DNA of 64,000 bases from positions 168,008 through 232,007 of the forward strand of contig CAJNOJ010000168.1 in NCBI GenBank assembly GCA_905250025.1, read 5' to 3'. Positions 10,964-21,292 of this stretch are shown piece by piece (within the stretch, counting starts at the first letter, position 1; each line of letters starts with the position of its first letter). The notes under the pieces are model-generated. The model was given only the letters and a program-made list of their open reading frames with translations, made no database searches and was not told the origin of the DNA. This stretch comes from Adineta ricciae (Eukaryota > Rotifera > Eurotatoria > Adinetida > Adinetidae). The translations under genes were made by a program, and so were the position numbers.

Positions 10964-11895
10964 ACTTTAGTAAACCTTTCCTGTTTTTTTGTTTAGTCAT
11001 CAATCAAGTTGTTGTTTGATTGAATAAGATACTATATTTGCTAAATATCTTGTCTTTCTTTTCGGCTAAAGTATTCTCATGATGTGCACTTAATTAGAAA
11101 ACTTGTTTTTCTCCTTCGTCGATAAAGAAAGAAAAACTACGATCATTATCGATGCAGAAAATTCATTTGAAATAATGAAATAGTCACTTTGTATCAGCGA
11201 ATCAACTTCTATCCTTTGCTCTGACAAGGAGGCAAGTATCTCTTGAATTTTTTTGCCGACAGTACCAATCTTCAGCCTCTTAGTATCGTGCGCGCCCCTC
11301 GTCGCAAATACGGGTAAGTTCGCGGTTAAATGAAAACTGATAATATCGTAGCGAAGGCTAGTATACGTCTGCACAGTTCATTAATTTCTTGCGGCAAAAT
11401 ATCTATATTAATAGTGTATTTCTCTTTCCTTTCTTTACTTCTTGTAAAACAAGACAAGTACTTTGAAAAACAAGTTTATGATGTGCACGACTATCATGTG
11501 TTTCTACATTTTAACTTGTTCGCAAGTACTAATAAAAAGAAAAAGATGAAGAAAAGCACGCCATGTAGCTGAAAGAACCTTCTCTGCTTTTATGCCTTCG
11601 CATTTTTTTCCTCCACTACCAACCAGTCAGCGATGCAAACTATGTCTTGCTTTTTTTCCCTTCTTTACTTCTTATTTCTCGTTCTCTTGACGCCTTCCCT
11701 CTCGTCAGATGATCATCAAAAAAAAGAAAATCGTCGACGATTGTGCACTCTCATTCATCGTGATTCACATTCAACATGACGTGTCAATTTGTAGGACTAT
11801 TTCATCTAGAATACCATCGTTTAGTTTATATATGTGAATACATTATGTAAATTCTCGAACTGATGTTTTAGATAAACGCTTGTTTCTTTTCTCTC
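10964..11895. other. intergenic, nothing recognised
   Basis: Only short frames without features are present (11090-11374 minus, 11330-11572 plus). The last 100 bp hold the 5' flank of the Rab gene, including TTTTAG near 11870 and a pyrimidine tract just before the ATG. Confidence 0.4.
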
Positions 11896-12757
11896 ATGGC
11901 AACGAAACGTGCTCAACCAGATTGGTCATTTAAAATTTTGTTGATCGGTGATAGTGGCGTGGGAAAAACATGTTTAATGTTTCGATTTGCTGGTAAGTCT
12001 CGTTTTCCCTCCGCTCGTATACGAAAGCACAATAAACTTGTTAGTTTCTGGCTGATCAGATTTCCTTGCCGTTGTTTTTTTTCTCCCGAAAGGTCACTGC
12101 TTATCTTTGTTTCTATAGACAATATGTTTGCTGAATCATTTACACCAACGATTGGTATTGATTTTAAAATTAAGACACTGCGTGTGCGAGATAAGACTGT
12201 CAAGTTACAATTGTGGGACACAGCTGGTCAAGAGAAATTTTTTAATATCACACGATCTTATTATGTAAGTTGTCCTCGATCGTATTCACACTCACGAACA
12301 CTCGATTCTTTTTCTTCTTCTTCTTCAGCGTAATGCTGACGCCATAATTCTTGTTTACGATCGTACAGAAGCAACTTCGTTTCAAAATATCGTTCGATGG
12401 ATGAGAAACATCGATGAGAATGCTCCAGATGATGTCGTTCGAATCTTAGTTGGAAACAAAAGTGATATACACGATCGTTTAGTGGTATCCACCAATGAAG
12501 GCAAGTTGCTAGCTGATAAATTTCGTGTTGATTTCTTCGAAACAAGTGCCAAATCTGATACTAGTCCAACAGTTTCCAAAATGTTCTTTTTCCTCACGGA
12601 AAAATTACTGGATCAGAAACAAGAAGCCGCATTACGCGAAAAGCAATTCTCAACACCGCATCAAACAGGAAATATCAGCTTAACGAATAACCAATCAGAA
12701 ACTACGTACGGCAAATTACTAGGTTGTTGTTCATCAACGAGAACTGTAGATGAATAA
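11896..12757 (+). CDS. Rab GTPase, Rab8/10/13-like
   Basis: Three exons, 11896-11992, 12119-12264 and 12329-12757, give 223 residues. The G motifs are GDSGVGKT (P loop), the effector stretch [21 protein letters not shown] (switch II), NKSD and [14 protein letters not shown] and the N-terminal [18 protein letters not shown] fit the Rab8/10/13 group of secretory-pathway switches. Switch II reads [13 protein letters not shown] instead of the usual RFRTITSSYYRGA. The C-terminus is odd: the only double cysteine (GCC) is followed by nine more residues (SSTRTVDE after CC), whereas Rabs are normally geranylgeranylated on terminal CC or CXC. Either another exon exists or this Rab is not lipidated in the standard way. 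Confidence 0.88.
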
Positions 12758-13927
12758 AAATCCTTTTCTCTCTTTCGTATTGTACATTTATATAGATATA
12801 TATATATATATATATTCTCAATGTTTATAGTTAATCATTCCATGCTTCTCTTGAAAAGTTAAATGTATGATTGATTGTCTTTTGAATGAAACATATTCTT
12901 GCATACTTGAAATATGCCATGTACTTATGAAAAGTTGGAACGTGTCTTTGAATAGCGAGAAAGTTGAATCGTATACACGACGGAAGTCGACTCTTGAAAG
13001 TTTTCTTTTATAAGCAAATTCGAATCGGTAAAAAGTAACGGTTGTATTCACTTTCTCAACAAAATCAATACACTAATGTACATATAATGGCATTTTATGG
13101 TATGATTATTGGCACAGAACGACGTAGATCAATTTGGCCATTTTGGAATTCTCTAATTTGAATATTTCGAGGCTTGTTAAACAACGGTTCCTAGATAGAA
13201 TTACACTCTACTATAGAAGTTGGAAAAATAGAGATCCGACCAGATGAATCACTTCCTGTCGTTCATAAATGTTGACTTCATTATAAATATTTGCTTTCCA
13301 GCAAATACAGATCGTCTCGAGCAGAAGAAAACTCGTATTTGCTATCTTTCTGTTCTGTAACACAAAAGACTTTTATTCTTTTGATTACGTTAAAACATAA
13401 GACGCTGTTTCGCTAACAATATTTGACGTATTCTCTCCGATCGTTCCAAACTTTTCTATATAATCGAATTGATCGCAATGATTCTGTACATATAAAAACA
13501 TGCGACATCTTCTAGAGTATCTGTATATATCTACTGTTATACAAATGCGACCATGAACATTATTAAATTTCTTCTTGCAATATTCATGAGAATGAATTGA
13601 ATCCATTTGATTATATACTGTGCAAACAAATCCTCTATACCGTTTCATCGTTTTGTATGCGTCTCATGCATTTCTTTGTTTACTGGTTATATAAATACAT
13701 GACATCAGACATGGTACTGCGAGAAAGCATTTACTGCTGAAATTTAGTTCATGTTGTGATATTAAATAATGACAAAAGCAAATACACACGCTCGAAGGTC
13801 AAATGAAATATTCACACAATCTCAATTGGTTATTATGTACAAGAAAAAGAAAAGCAAATGATTCACCACATCGTTTCGAAAGAGAAATTGTCTTAGGTAT
13901 CTTGTTTTTCTTCTTCTTGCCCACGTA
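12758..13927. other. intergenic with a (TA)n microsatellite
   Basis: A TA dinucleotide run lies at about 12790-12815. The rest is AT-rich. The minus frames at 12818-13051 and 13385-13648 look random. The stretch lies between the 3' ends of two convergent genes. Confidence 0.45.
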
Positions 13928-15786
13928 CTATTCTTTGAAATGATTACGAAGCAAACGAAGAAACTCTTCGCGGTTTTCGTGCGAGAGAGCTAATACTTGG
14001 AGAAGTAGTTTATGCGGCGATGCAACGCGTGCAAATGTTGAGATATACACATTTGTAAACATTGCCATTATAACTTGACAATCAAATCGATCCTGCAGAG
14101 AGAGAGGACACGATTATGTTAATGAAATTGAACAACAAAAACTAATATGCCTTACCATGAACCCACCGTGACCGGGTATAGTAGCAGCAAAGTCTTTGAT
14201 TCGAAATGCTCGTTTAAATCCACTGGCAAAAAATCCACCAAACGGTCCAATACTCGAGGCAAATAACGAAAGTAACAGTGAGTGCAATTGAAATGGATAT
14301 AAAACTAATGAACGTTTCAGAAATGAGAGTGGCTTCGGCATCATATATATTGTTTTTTGAAACAGTGGCAATGGCGTGCACGATGTTGACAGACTCATCA
14401 GTTCGTCATTGTATTCTAATGGGCAAACGAAAAATTGGTAGCGACTGAGAACGCCCGCTAAAACAAAGCCGAAAATCAACGTTGATACACCGCCACCAAT
14501 AAAGCCCTCCCATGTCTTCTTTGGTGATAATTTTGTTAATGGCGTTCGACCATAGAAAAAACCAAACATATAAGCCATTATGTCATTGCAGATAATTAAC
14601 GACACAGGAAATAGAAACCATATCATACCTAAATTACGTTTAATAATCCTTGTAAGCATTTTCGATATGTCATTAGTTTTCTAATTCATCACATTGTCCT
14701 CATGTCTCCTAGTTTTTGTGAAACTGAGTGTTGAGAAAGATTATAACTGTTGTCGACAGTCATTGATATCTAGTCTTTTCTTCAGAATTGAAGAACTATA
14801 TGATAATTCGGTTAAACCTTTTGTACAATGATTTACAAGGTCAACCCTTTCAAAGATCAATTCTGTAATTTCACAATTACACCACATCGACTTGTCATTT
14901 TGAATGACTCATCGAATATATGCCACGTTGAATATTATTTTACAGTTCAGGTCAGATCACTTCATCAAAAAACTGTCAACGTGACAAATGATGATGACTC
15001 ATACATGAAAACTTCTATCTTATGATGAATTGTTAACATACCCTCGCAAATGTTCTCTATCATTTGATGACTTGACGTCACCAGAATCATCAACGTGATA
15101 TGTGTATATCCAAATAGAGTAAATTGTTTTAGATAATAGGTTTTCTTTAAACTTAAGACAAATCCAACGAATCCGCTTGTATAGAGGAGAAAAGCAACCA
15201 TTCGGTGATATGTAACTAACGGTTGGAGAAAATTATTTCGATTTAGTAATGAACCAAAATGATGAATTAAACTCTCCCCATACAGCCAGTAGTTTGACGT
15301 AAATAAGAAAAACCAAGATAATGTTCGAAACCATGGTAGATTGTGTGACTTATAAACAACATAGCCGATGTTGATAATTTCTTGAAAGCATTTGATTTGA
15401 ATGAGAATAATAACCACCGATACAACTAACGGACCCATCGATACTAACTTAGCAAATCCAACAATCATGATGAATGAAAATATGCCGCGAATGATCCAAT
15501 TACGCCAACGAGGATTGAAACCACTGAGAATTTTTTCAAAATATTGCATAAAGTTTGGTGTAGAACTTGTCTCTTCAAACATATGTGCACCAGTTGGATG
15601 TGACGGTAAAGGTTCCATATCGTCATCAGTAGTCGGCACTGCTACAATCGGAGTCGTGATACTTGCCGCTGCTGCTGCTGCTTTAGCATTTTCACTCTGA
15701 CTTAGTCGAGTAGCATTTGTAGTTATGTCACGTTCTACATGGCGTTGACGAATATCGGATATGTCAGATTTGACTGCGGAAGACAT
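13928..15786 (-). CDS. CDS2: phosphatidate cytidylyltransferase (CDP-diacylglycerol synthase)
   Basis: Three exons, 15786-15042, 14628-14156 and 14092-13928, encode 460 residues, like human CDS1/CDS2. The enzyme makes CDP-diacylglycerol from CTP and phosphatidic acid in the ER membrane, the precursor of phosphatidylinositol and cardiolipin. The family signature is intact across the last splice: [21 protein letters not shown] followed by [25 protein letters not shown] and [13 protein letters not shown] are also typical. A roughly 100-residue soluble N-terminus with an Ala run precedes several hydrophobic helices. I start at the Met at 15786; a Met 40 codons upstream is in frame but lies in sequence unlike the family. 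CDS1 versus CDS2 cannot be decided. Confidence 0.94.
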
Positions 15787-16064
15787 TGTACTGTCAATCG
15801 AGAAAAATGATGTCGTGGCAGAGAATATCTTTGGAAGAAAAGATCGTTTTTGTGCAAGGTGATGACAAATAAAACAAAGCGCTCGAAACAACAGTACAGG
15901 TATCAAGGAAGAAAACCAATGAAATATCTGACCGTTTTTCGACAGATGGCAATAGGAACCAGAAATTCATTGGATGAATCGATCAACTCAGTTATTGGCT
16001 ATGGCTCGGTCTCCACTAGAGAAATAATACGAATTAAAAGTCGAATTAAAACACGCGTGTCTTC

Positions 16065-16507
16065 ACGTAAGATTTAATGCGCCAATAGGAAATGACATTG
16101 TGCCGCTATAATGTAGTCGAAGTGCATAAATACAGCACACGTGTACGAAACGAAATGTCGCTTGTTTGGTTTCTAAAGAAAATGAAGGAATCACTATGGA
16201 ATAAAATTGAATGATGAAACATTTGCTCGAAAATGACGTGAGAGTTATTTCAAATTCTTATATTCGGCATAAAAACTGAAATATTNACGTAAGATTTAAT
16301 GCGCCAATAGGAAATGACATTGTGCCGCTATAATGTAGTCGAAGTGCATAAATACAGCACACGTGTACGAAACGAAATGTCGCTTGTTTGGTTTCTAAAG
16401 AAAATGAAGGAATCACTATGGAATAAAATTGAATGATGAAACATTTGCTCGAAAATGACGTGAGAGTTATTTCAAATTCTTATATTCGGCATAAAAACTG
16501 AAATATT
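16065..16507. other. assembly join: second 221-bp duplication around an N
   Basis: The N at 16286 separates exact 221-bp copies (16065-16285 and 16287-16507) that include part of the left inverted repeat of the Harbinger element. The repeat length is identical to the join at 1252, so it reflects the assembler. Confidence 0.85.
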
Positions 16508-16790
16508 ACAGAACTCTCATAAAATATAATGTGAACCTGAGGTTGAATGTTCTTGTATGTGAAATAAGATGAACAAACACATGTTGTAAAATATCTTGTT
16601 TGATATAAATACTAATTATATGGCAGATTAAGAAATTTGCTCGAATCATAACAAATTTTATTCAAGAAACGACTGAACAAAAAACATTTCTAGACATCTG
16701 CACGTAATCATTTGTACGAAAATTGAGAATTATTTGCGTACTATTATAGCAAAAGAATGAATTGAAGAAGAAATTATTGAAACATAAAGG

Positions 16791-18035
16791 TTAAATGGGA
16801 TTCTGTGAAAAATATTGAGTTAATGCTTCTCTTGTTGCTATTGAAGCTGTTGTTTGTGTAGCACATGTTGGTTTTCGATAAATGGTTTCGCCAATGTCCC
16901 AATCGATTTCAACAGAATCTTGAGCATCGATACAAATATTGTGTAATATACACGTAGCTTTTATGATAGTTTTAACATTTGTAATATCATATTCCATTTT
17001 TTTATGAATACTTCGAAAACGATTTTTTAAATGACCAAAAGCTCTTTCAATTGAACAACGACAATGGCTTAGACGGTAATTAAAGACAGATTGATCGCGT
17101 GGCATGTCATATCGTTCGGTATATGGCTTCATTAGATATTTGCTCAATGGAAATGCTGAATCAGCAATAATATGAGATTGAATACGTGTATTATTAATTG
17201 TTATATAATTTTGAGTATAAATGTTTCCTTGCAGAAGTTCATATAAAGACGATCTGCTATAGACATTAGCGTCGTTGCACCGGCCAGGTGCACCGACATT
17301 TACGTATGTAAATTTTAAAGAAGAGTCAACAGCTGCCAATAAAATAATAGAGTGGTGTTTTTTATAATTATAATAGTCTGGTTCAAATCCAATTGGAGGT
17401 TCAATAGCAATATGCGTTCCATCAAGAGCGCCTAAACACATCGGATAGTTAAATTTCTTCAAAAAAGCATCAGTGGTAGCCTTTATTTCTTGTTGTGTGG
17501 TTGGAAATTTAATGAGACAATGAAAATATAATTCAACAATAACATAACAGAAATCGTGCAAGATATTGGCAGCTGAACATTTTCCAATACCGAATAGATG
17601 ACCAATTGTTCTTAATTCACCTGTAGTACCCAATAAATATAACGCGCACGCAATTCGTTTATCTACTGGGATAGCTAAGCGCAACACGGTATCTTCTTTT
17701 TTTACATATTTCCCGATTCGATCCACAAGTTGTGCAAAAGTTGAACGTTGTATTCGAAAATTGTCTTTGAATTGCTTCTCTGTCATATTGGGAACAATAT
17801 CAGACCACCATTCGCCACTTTTTGGATAAGACCAAACTGCTCGACGATGAGTATTTAGTGATTGATCAATAAGAAAATTTAAATTGAATACAAGGATATT
17901 TCTGAGTAACAATGCACGACGTTTTTTCACTCGTTGGTGTTGTAATTCACTATTAATGTTAACAATTTGACGTTTTAAATTTTTCTTTTTAATTAAATAT
18001 GAATGTAAAGCACCGAGGAACATTACTTTATCCAT
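16791..18035 (-). CDS. PIF/Harbinger transposase (DDE_Tnp_4, HARBI1-like)
   Basis: A single uninterrupted 414-residue frame. It has the Harbinger transposase layout: an N-terminal helical region with a helix-turn-helix-like segment around 120-175 (RIACALYLLGTTGELRTIG), then the catalytic core with D in CLGALDGTHIAIEPP, GAPGRCNDANVY, D in IIADSAFPL and E in CRCSIERAFGHLKNRFR. These are the expected positions of the DDE triad, so the protein is potentially active. Harbinger transposases cut at terminal repeats and normally need a second Myb-like protein encoded by the same element for nuclear import and DNA binding; that gene lies just upstream on the same strand. No frameshift or stop is present. 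Confidence 0.93.
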   Translation of the reverse strand: MDKVMFLGALHSYLIKKKNLKRQIVNINSELQHQRVKKRRALLLRNILVFNLNFLIDQSLNTHRRAVWSYPKSGEWWSDIVPNMTEKQFKDNFRIQRSTFAQLVDRIGKYVKKEDTVLRLAIPVDKRIACALYLLGTTGELRTIGHLFGIGKCSAANILHDFCYVIVELYFHCLIKFPTTQQEIKATTDAFLKKFNYPMCLGALDGTHIAIEPPIGFEPDYYNYKKHHSIILLAAVDSSLKFTYVNVGAPGRCNDANVYSRSSLYELLQGNIYTQNYITINNTRIQSHIIADSAFPLSKYLMKPYTERYDMPRDQSVFNYRLSHCRCSIERAFGHLKNRFRSIHKKMEYDITNVKTIIKATCILHNICIDAQDSVEIDWDIGETIYRKPTCATQTTASIATREALTQYFSQNPI

Positions 18036-18553
18036 AATTTGTCGAAGGAAAAATCTTGTGTTTTGAATTTGTATGTAAAAAATACACAGATTAGTATTTA
18101 TCTATAATGAAATCTTCCATAGACTATGTGAGTTTTTTCAATTTTAACAGAGTACAGACATCGGAATAATAAACATTATTCTTTATGAACAGAATCTTCT
18201 ATGCAATTGATGAACAAATTTTTACCATGATTAGCACAAACGTACAATTTATTTTCTTATAACATTAATTCTAATTCTAGGATTTATCACAATATTTTCA
18301 ATTAACAGAATTACATGAGTAAAATCAGAAAATATTACATTAGCATATAGACTAGAACAGCTTTAGCATCATATATATACGTTGACCGAAAGTCATTTAT
18401 ACTGAACAGAAATAAAATGTTGAAAGAATATAGAAAAAATATAAATCATAAATTGATTTCAATATATATATATCACATTTAATATTTGGTCAACAACATT
18501 AACAATTATTAATACAAACATTCATGAACATAAAAGAAATCATATAAGAATAT
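18036..18553. other. spacer between the two Harbinger genes
   Basis: AT-rich, non-coding, with a short (TA) run near 18466. It would hold the transposase promoter. Nothing else is seen. Confidence 0.4.
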
Positions 18554-20041
18554 TTAACCTTGTGTGTTGAAACTATTTGCAATACTTCTAAATACATTCA
18601 AAAATTCCTTCTCATTATTTAAACTCTCTTCTTGTAGTTTAGTTTGTTTTTCCAATAAAAGCAACGCCTTCGATTCTGCTTTAATAGCCATGTCATTGGC
18701 ACCGTCAATTTTGTTTATCATTTGTTGAACAAGTTCCATACTAAAAGTGAAAACGACAAAAAAGTGAATTGTTGATTACACAAGGCAGCTTTTACCGCAT
18801 ATCAACCACTTTCTTTTTTTTGGATGGTAAATTTCGTTTGATCGAATTGTCGGGAGTGTTTGAGGTAGTAGTTTTTTGTGTAGATGCTGAGTTTGGTGGA
18901 CTTTTCGAATTGCATGATCGATTATCAGTATTATTTGTAATTTCTTCGATTTCTTTGATGAAAGTGGATATATTGTTATCTTCATCATCTTTTACTAATG
19001 AATTCAAATTTAAATCGGAAGGTGAAGTATTTTCAATGTCCACGAGCACTTGTTCATCTTGAAGAGATATGGAATCTGACAAAAGACTTTCGTCGTTAAA
19101 TGGTCGTGCACCTAGTTAATGAGATAAAAAATGTACAAGTCAAACTATAAAGAAGCGTAGAATTCTTTACCGAGAAGCTTGTCAATTTGTTCGAAGTACG
19201 GCCATGATGATGGACTACTACCTGTTTTACCTGATTCTTTTCGCTTTTTTCTGTATTCGGAAACGAGATTCGCTATTTTTGCCTTTACGTCTGTGCCGGT
19301 CATTACTCGCGGTGATAAAAATTCATTTAATTGCTGTGCCATTCCATGATAAATCTTGGTATTTCTTGTTCCACCAGTCATCAAACTATCATAATGCTCA
19401 CTCCAAATATTGATAAAAACAGACGTTTCTTCTTCTGACCAATTTTTGCCTCGTTTGTTTTTTTTTGACACTAAAAGAATTAGAATTATTCTATTTTTCT
19501 AATAAAAATATCACTAACAGTTTTCTTCATTTTCACTTTTTGTTGCTGATTTCGTAATTAACGTTTTATTCGATTGAGACGAGGAAGAGCGATTTCGTTT
19601 GATTGATGTTGATAGCACAGTTTCATTCGAATTATTATCTGCAAACATTTCAAAATAGAACGAGTTTATTTTTATGCAGATAACAACAGAATCTGTACTT
19701 TTATCTGATGTTGAATCGAATTGAACGAAAGTATTTTGTAATGAAGTATTTGTCGAAGTAGATGATGCATGAGGTGGTTCGTGATTCGAAGATGCTGCTA
19801 CTACTGTCGAAGATGTTGAACAATTAGCGTCTAATGATGCTAGTGGTGTGCGTAATACGGTATTATTCTCGAAATTTGACGATGAAACAGATGAAGTAAC
19901 AACGGAAGCATTTGGCGCAATCATACGAACTTGTGATGGCATATACAAGCGCGGTTGCTGTAATACTCCTTGTTGCACTGGTGCAAGGAAACGAATTTGT
20001 TGATTGGAAGGAACAATTATACGAACATATTGAGGACGCAT
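18554..20041 (-). CDS. Harbinger second protein, Myb/SANT-like (MADF-like) DNA-binding
   Basis: Four exons, 20041-19519, 19470-19171, 19111-18796 and 18740-18554, give 441 residues. The first about 175 residues are Ser/Thr/Asn-rich and disordered. Exon 2 encodes a trihelix-type Myb/SANT domain: NWSEEETSVFINIWSEHYDS, a middle helix, then VKAKIANLVSEYRKKRKESG and a closing SSWPYFEQIDKLLG. An acidic linker, a basic KRNLPSKKKK stretch (possible nuclear signal) and a C-terminal coiled coil with KALLLLEKQTKLQEE follow. In this transposon class the partner protein brings transposase to the inverted repeats. A Met at 20089 is also in frame; I prefer 20041, but an AG just before it could be an intron end. 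All introns are short and in phase. Confidence 0.8.
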
Positions 20042-20570
20042 CTTAAATAATCTTAAAAATATGAAAATATTTACTATATCTTGCGGCAAAAATCAAGATG
20101 CATGTGCAGATTACATCGTTTTTAATACAGAGATATATTATATTCAATAAAATCGACGTAGTCCGTTAATAATACTCGACTTGCGATCAAACATGTGAAC
20201 TCAAAATCTTTTGTACTAAAAAACGCAAAATTTTTTTTGATGAAGTGTATGTTTTCCATGGTTTAACAGCTAAACATCGATTATTTTGAAACAACGGTCC
20301 TTCTTTTGCTGAATGTTCTCACCCATGACAGAGATTTTGAACAAAATCTATGGATTTCACACTTGAGTTTTGACAAGTGTGACAACATATCAATAGCCAT
20401 TGTTCTGTTTTATTTGCCTCAAGATCAAATCCTTTAATTTTGATAATTATTATTATTACCAACTTTGCTTTCTCCTTTTCATTTAATTTTATTACTATTT
20501 TAATATATTTTTTATTTTATTTCATGCTACTTTACGGAGGTTCAGCATATCTTTTTGATTAGACAAAAAG

Positions 20571-20912
20571 ATGTCATTTGATTGGAGGATTAAGTTTAAT
20601 ACGCTCTGAAAAGCGCATTAAATACGTATTAAACTTTTGACCAATCAAGTTCTTTAATTCAGTATTAAATTTCATAGTGGAGACAAGGCCTATGGATATG
20701 TATATTTTATATAAGGAAGCATAGAGACACGTGCTTTTTCCGAGATCAACACAAAAAATAATAATAATCAGACAAGTACAGAAGATATCTTNATGTCATT
20801 TGATTGGAGGATTAAGTTTAATACGCTCTGAAAAGCGCATTAAATACGTATTAAACTTTTGACCAATCAAGTTCTTTAATTCAGTATTAAATTTCATAGT
20901 GGAGACAAGGCC
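20571..20912. other. assembly join at N 20792: element end repeated, then different flanks
   Basis: Sequence after the N (20793) restarts exactly 221 bp upstream, at 20571, but matches only through 20690/20912 (120 bp, plus one shared t). After the Harbinger terminus GGCC the first copy continues TATGGATATG and the second TTAGTATGCT. The joined contigs therefore carry two different sequences next to the same transposon end, either alleles or two insertions. Confidence 0.75.
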
Positions 20913-21292
20913 TTAGTATGCTCTGAAATTCAGACGAAGTTTATATTGGCTACTGGACATGCAATCACAAGGCAGATGAAACTAGCGCCATGCTGTAAAT
21001 TAATTGGTGAGGTAAGTAGGCGACATCTCTCCAACTTGGAGGTCGTTCTTTATTTACTATTGGTGGTTTATATATTCAACATGAAAAGGTAAATAAACAA
21101 AACATCCACCTTGCCTTTCGTCTACTGAGTTCTACTGGACTTTCTTTTTCTAGGATATTGTTCGTTTAAATCTTACTATTCTTAATTGTGATGACATTTT
21201 TCAATTTATAAGATAGGTTTTCAATGAATACAATGACGTTCGTGTTTCTGTTGTAGTTGATATTGAACGATATATTGCTAAAGTTGTATCAG
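20691..21292. other. flank of the transposon and 5' region of the GART-like gene
   Basis: Contains the join at 20792 and about 380 bp of spacer. TTGTAG at 21251-21256 could be the end of a 5' UTR intron of the next gene. No other gene is seen. Confidence 0.4.

Larger units (their letters stand above)
16003..20690 (-). mobile_element. PIF/Harbinger DNA transposon, two genes, long imperfect TIRs
   Basis: The left end (16003, GGCTCGGTCTCCACTA) matches the reverse complement of the right end (20690, GGCCTTGTCTCCACTA). The similarity continues patchily for about 105-120 bp, including TTTAATGCGC and CCAAT...AAATGACAT words, so these are long degenerate terminal inverted repeats. A TAT triplet flanks both sides (16000-16002, 20691-20693); Harbinger duplications are usually TTA/TAA, so this is only suggestive. 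Inside are a complete transposase and a Myb/SANT-like partner gene, both on the minus strand. The apparent 4.69 kb includes an artefactual 222-bp repeat at 16286, so the true length is nearer 4.47 kb. Confidence 0.82.

Noticed and set aside
16791..20041. Reading the Myb/SANT-like gene as an ordinary host transcription factor
   Set aside because: It lies inside the matched terminal repeats beside a Harbinger transposase, the usual place for the element's second protein.
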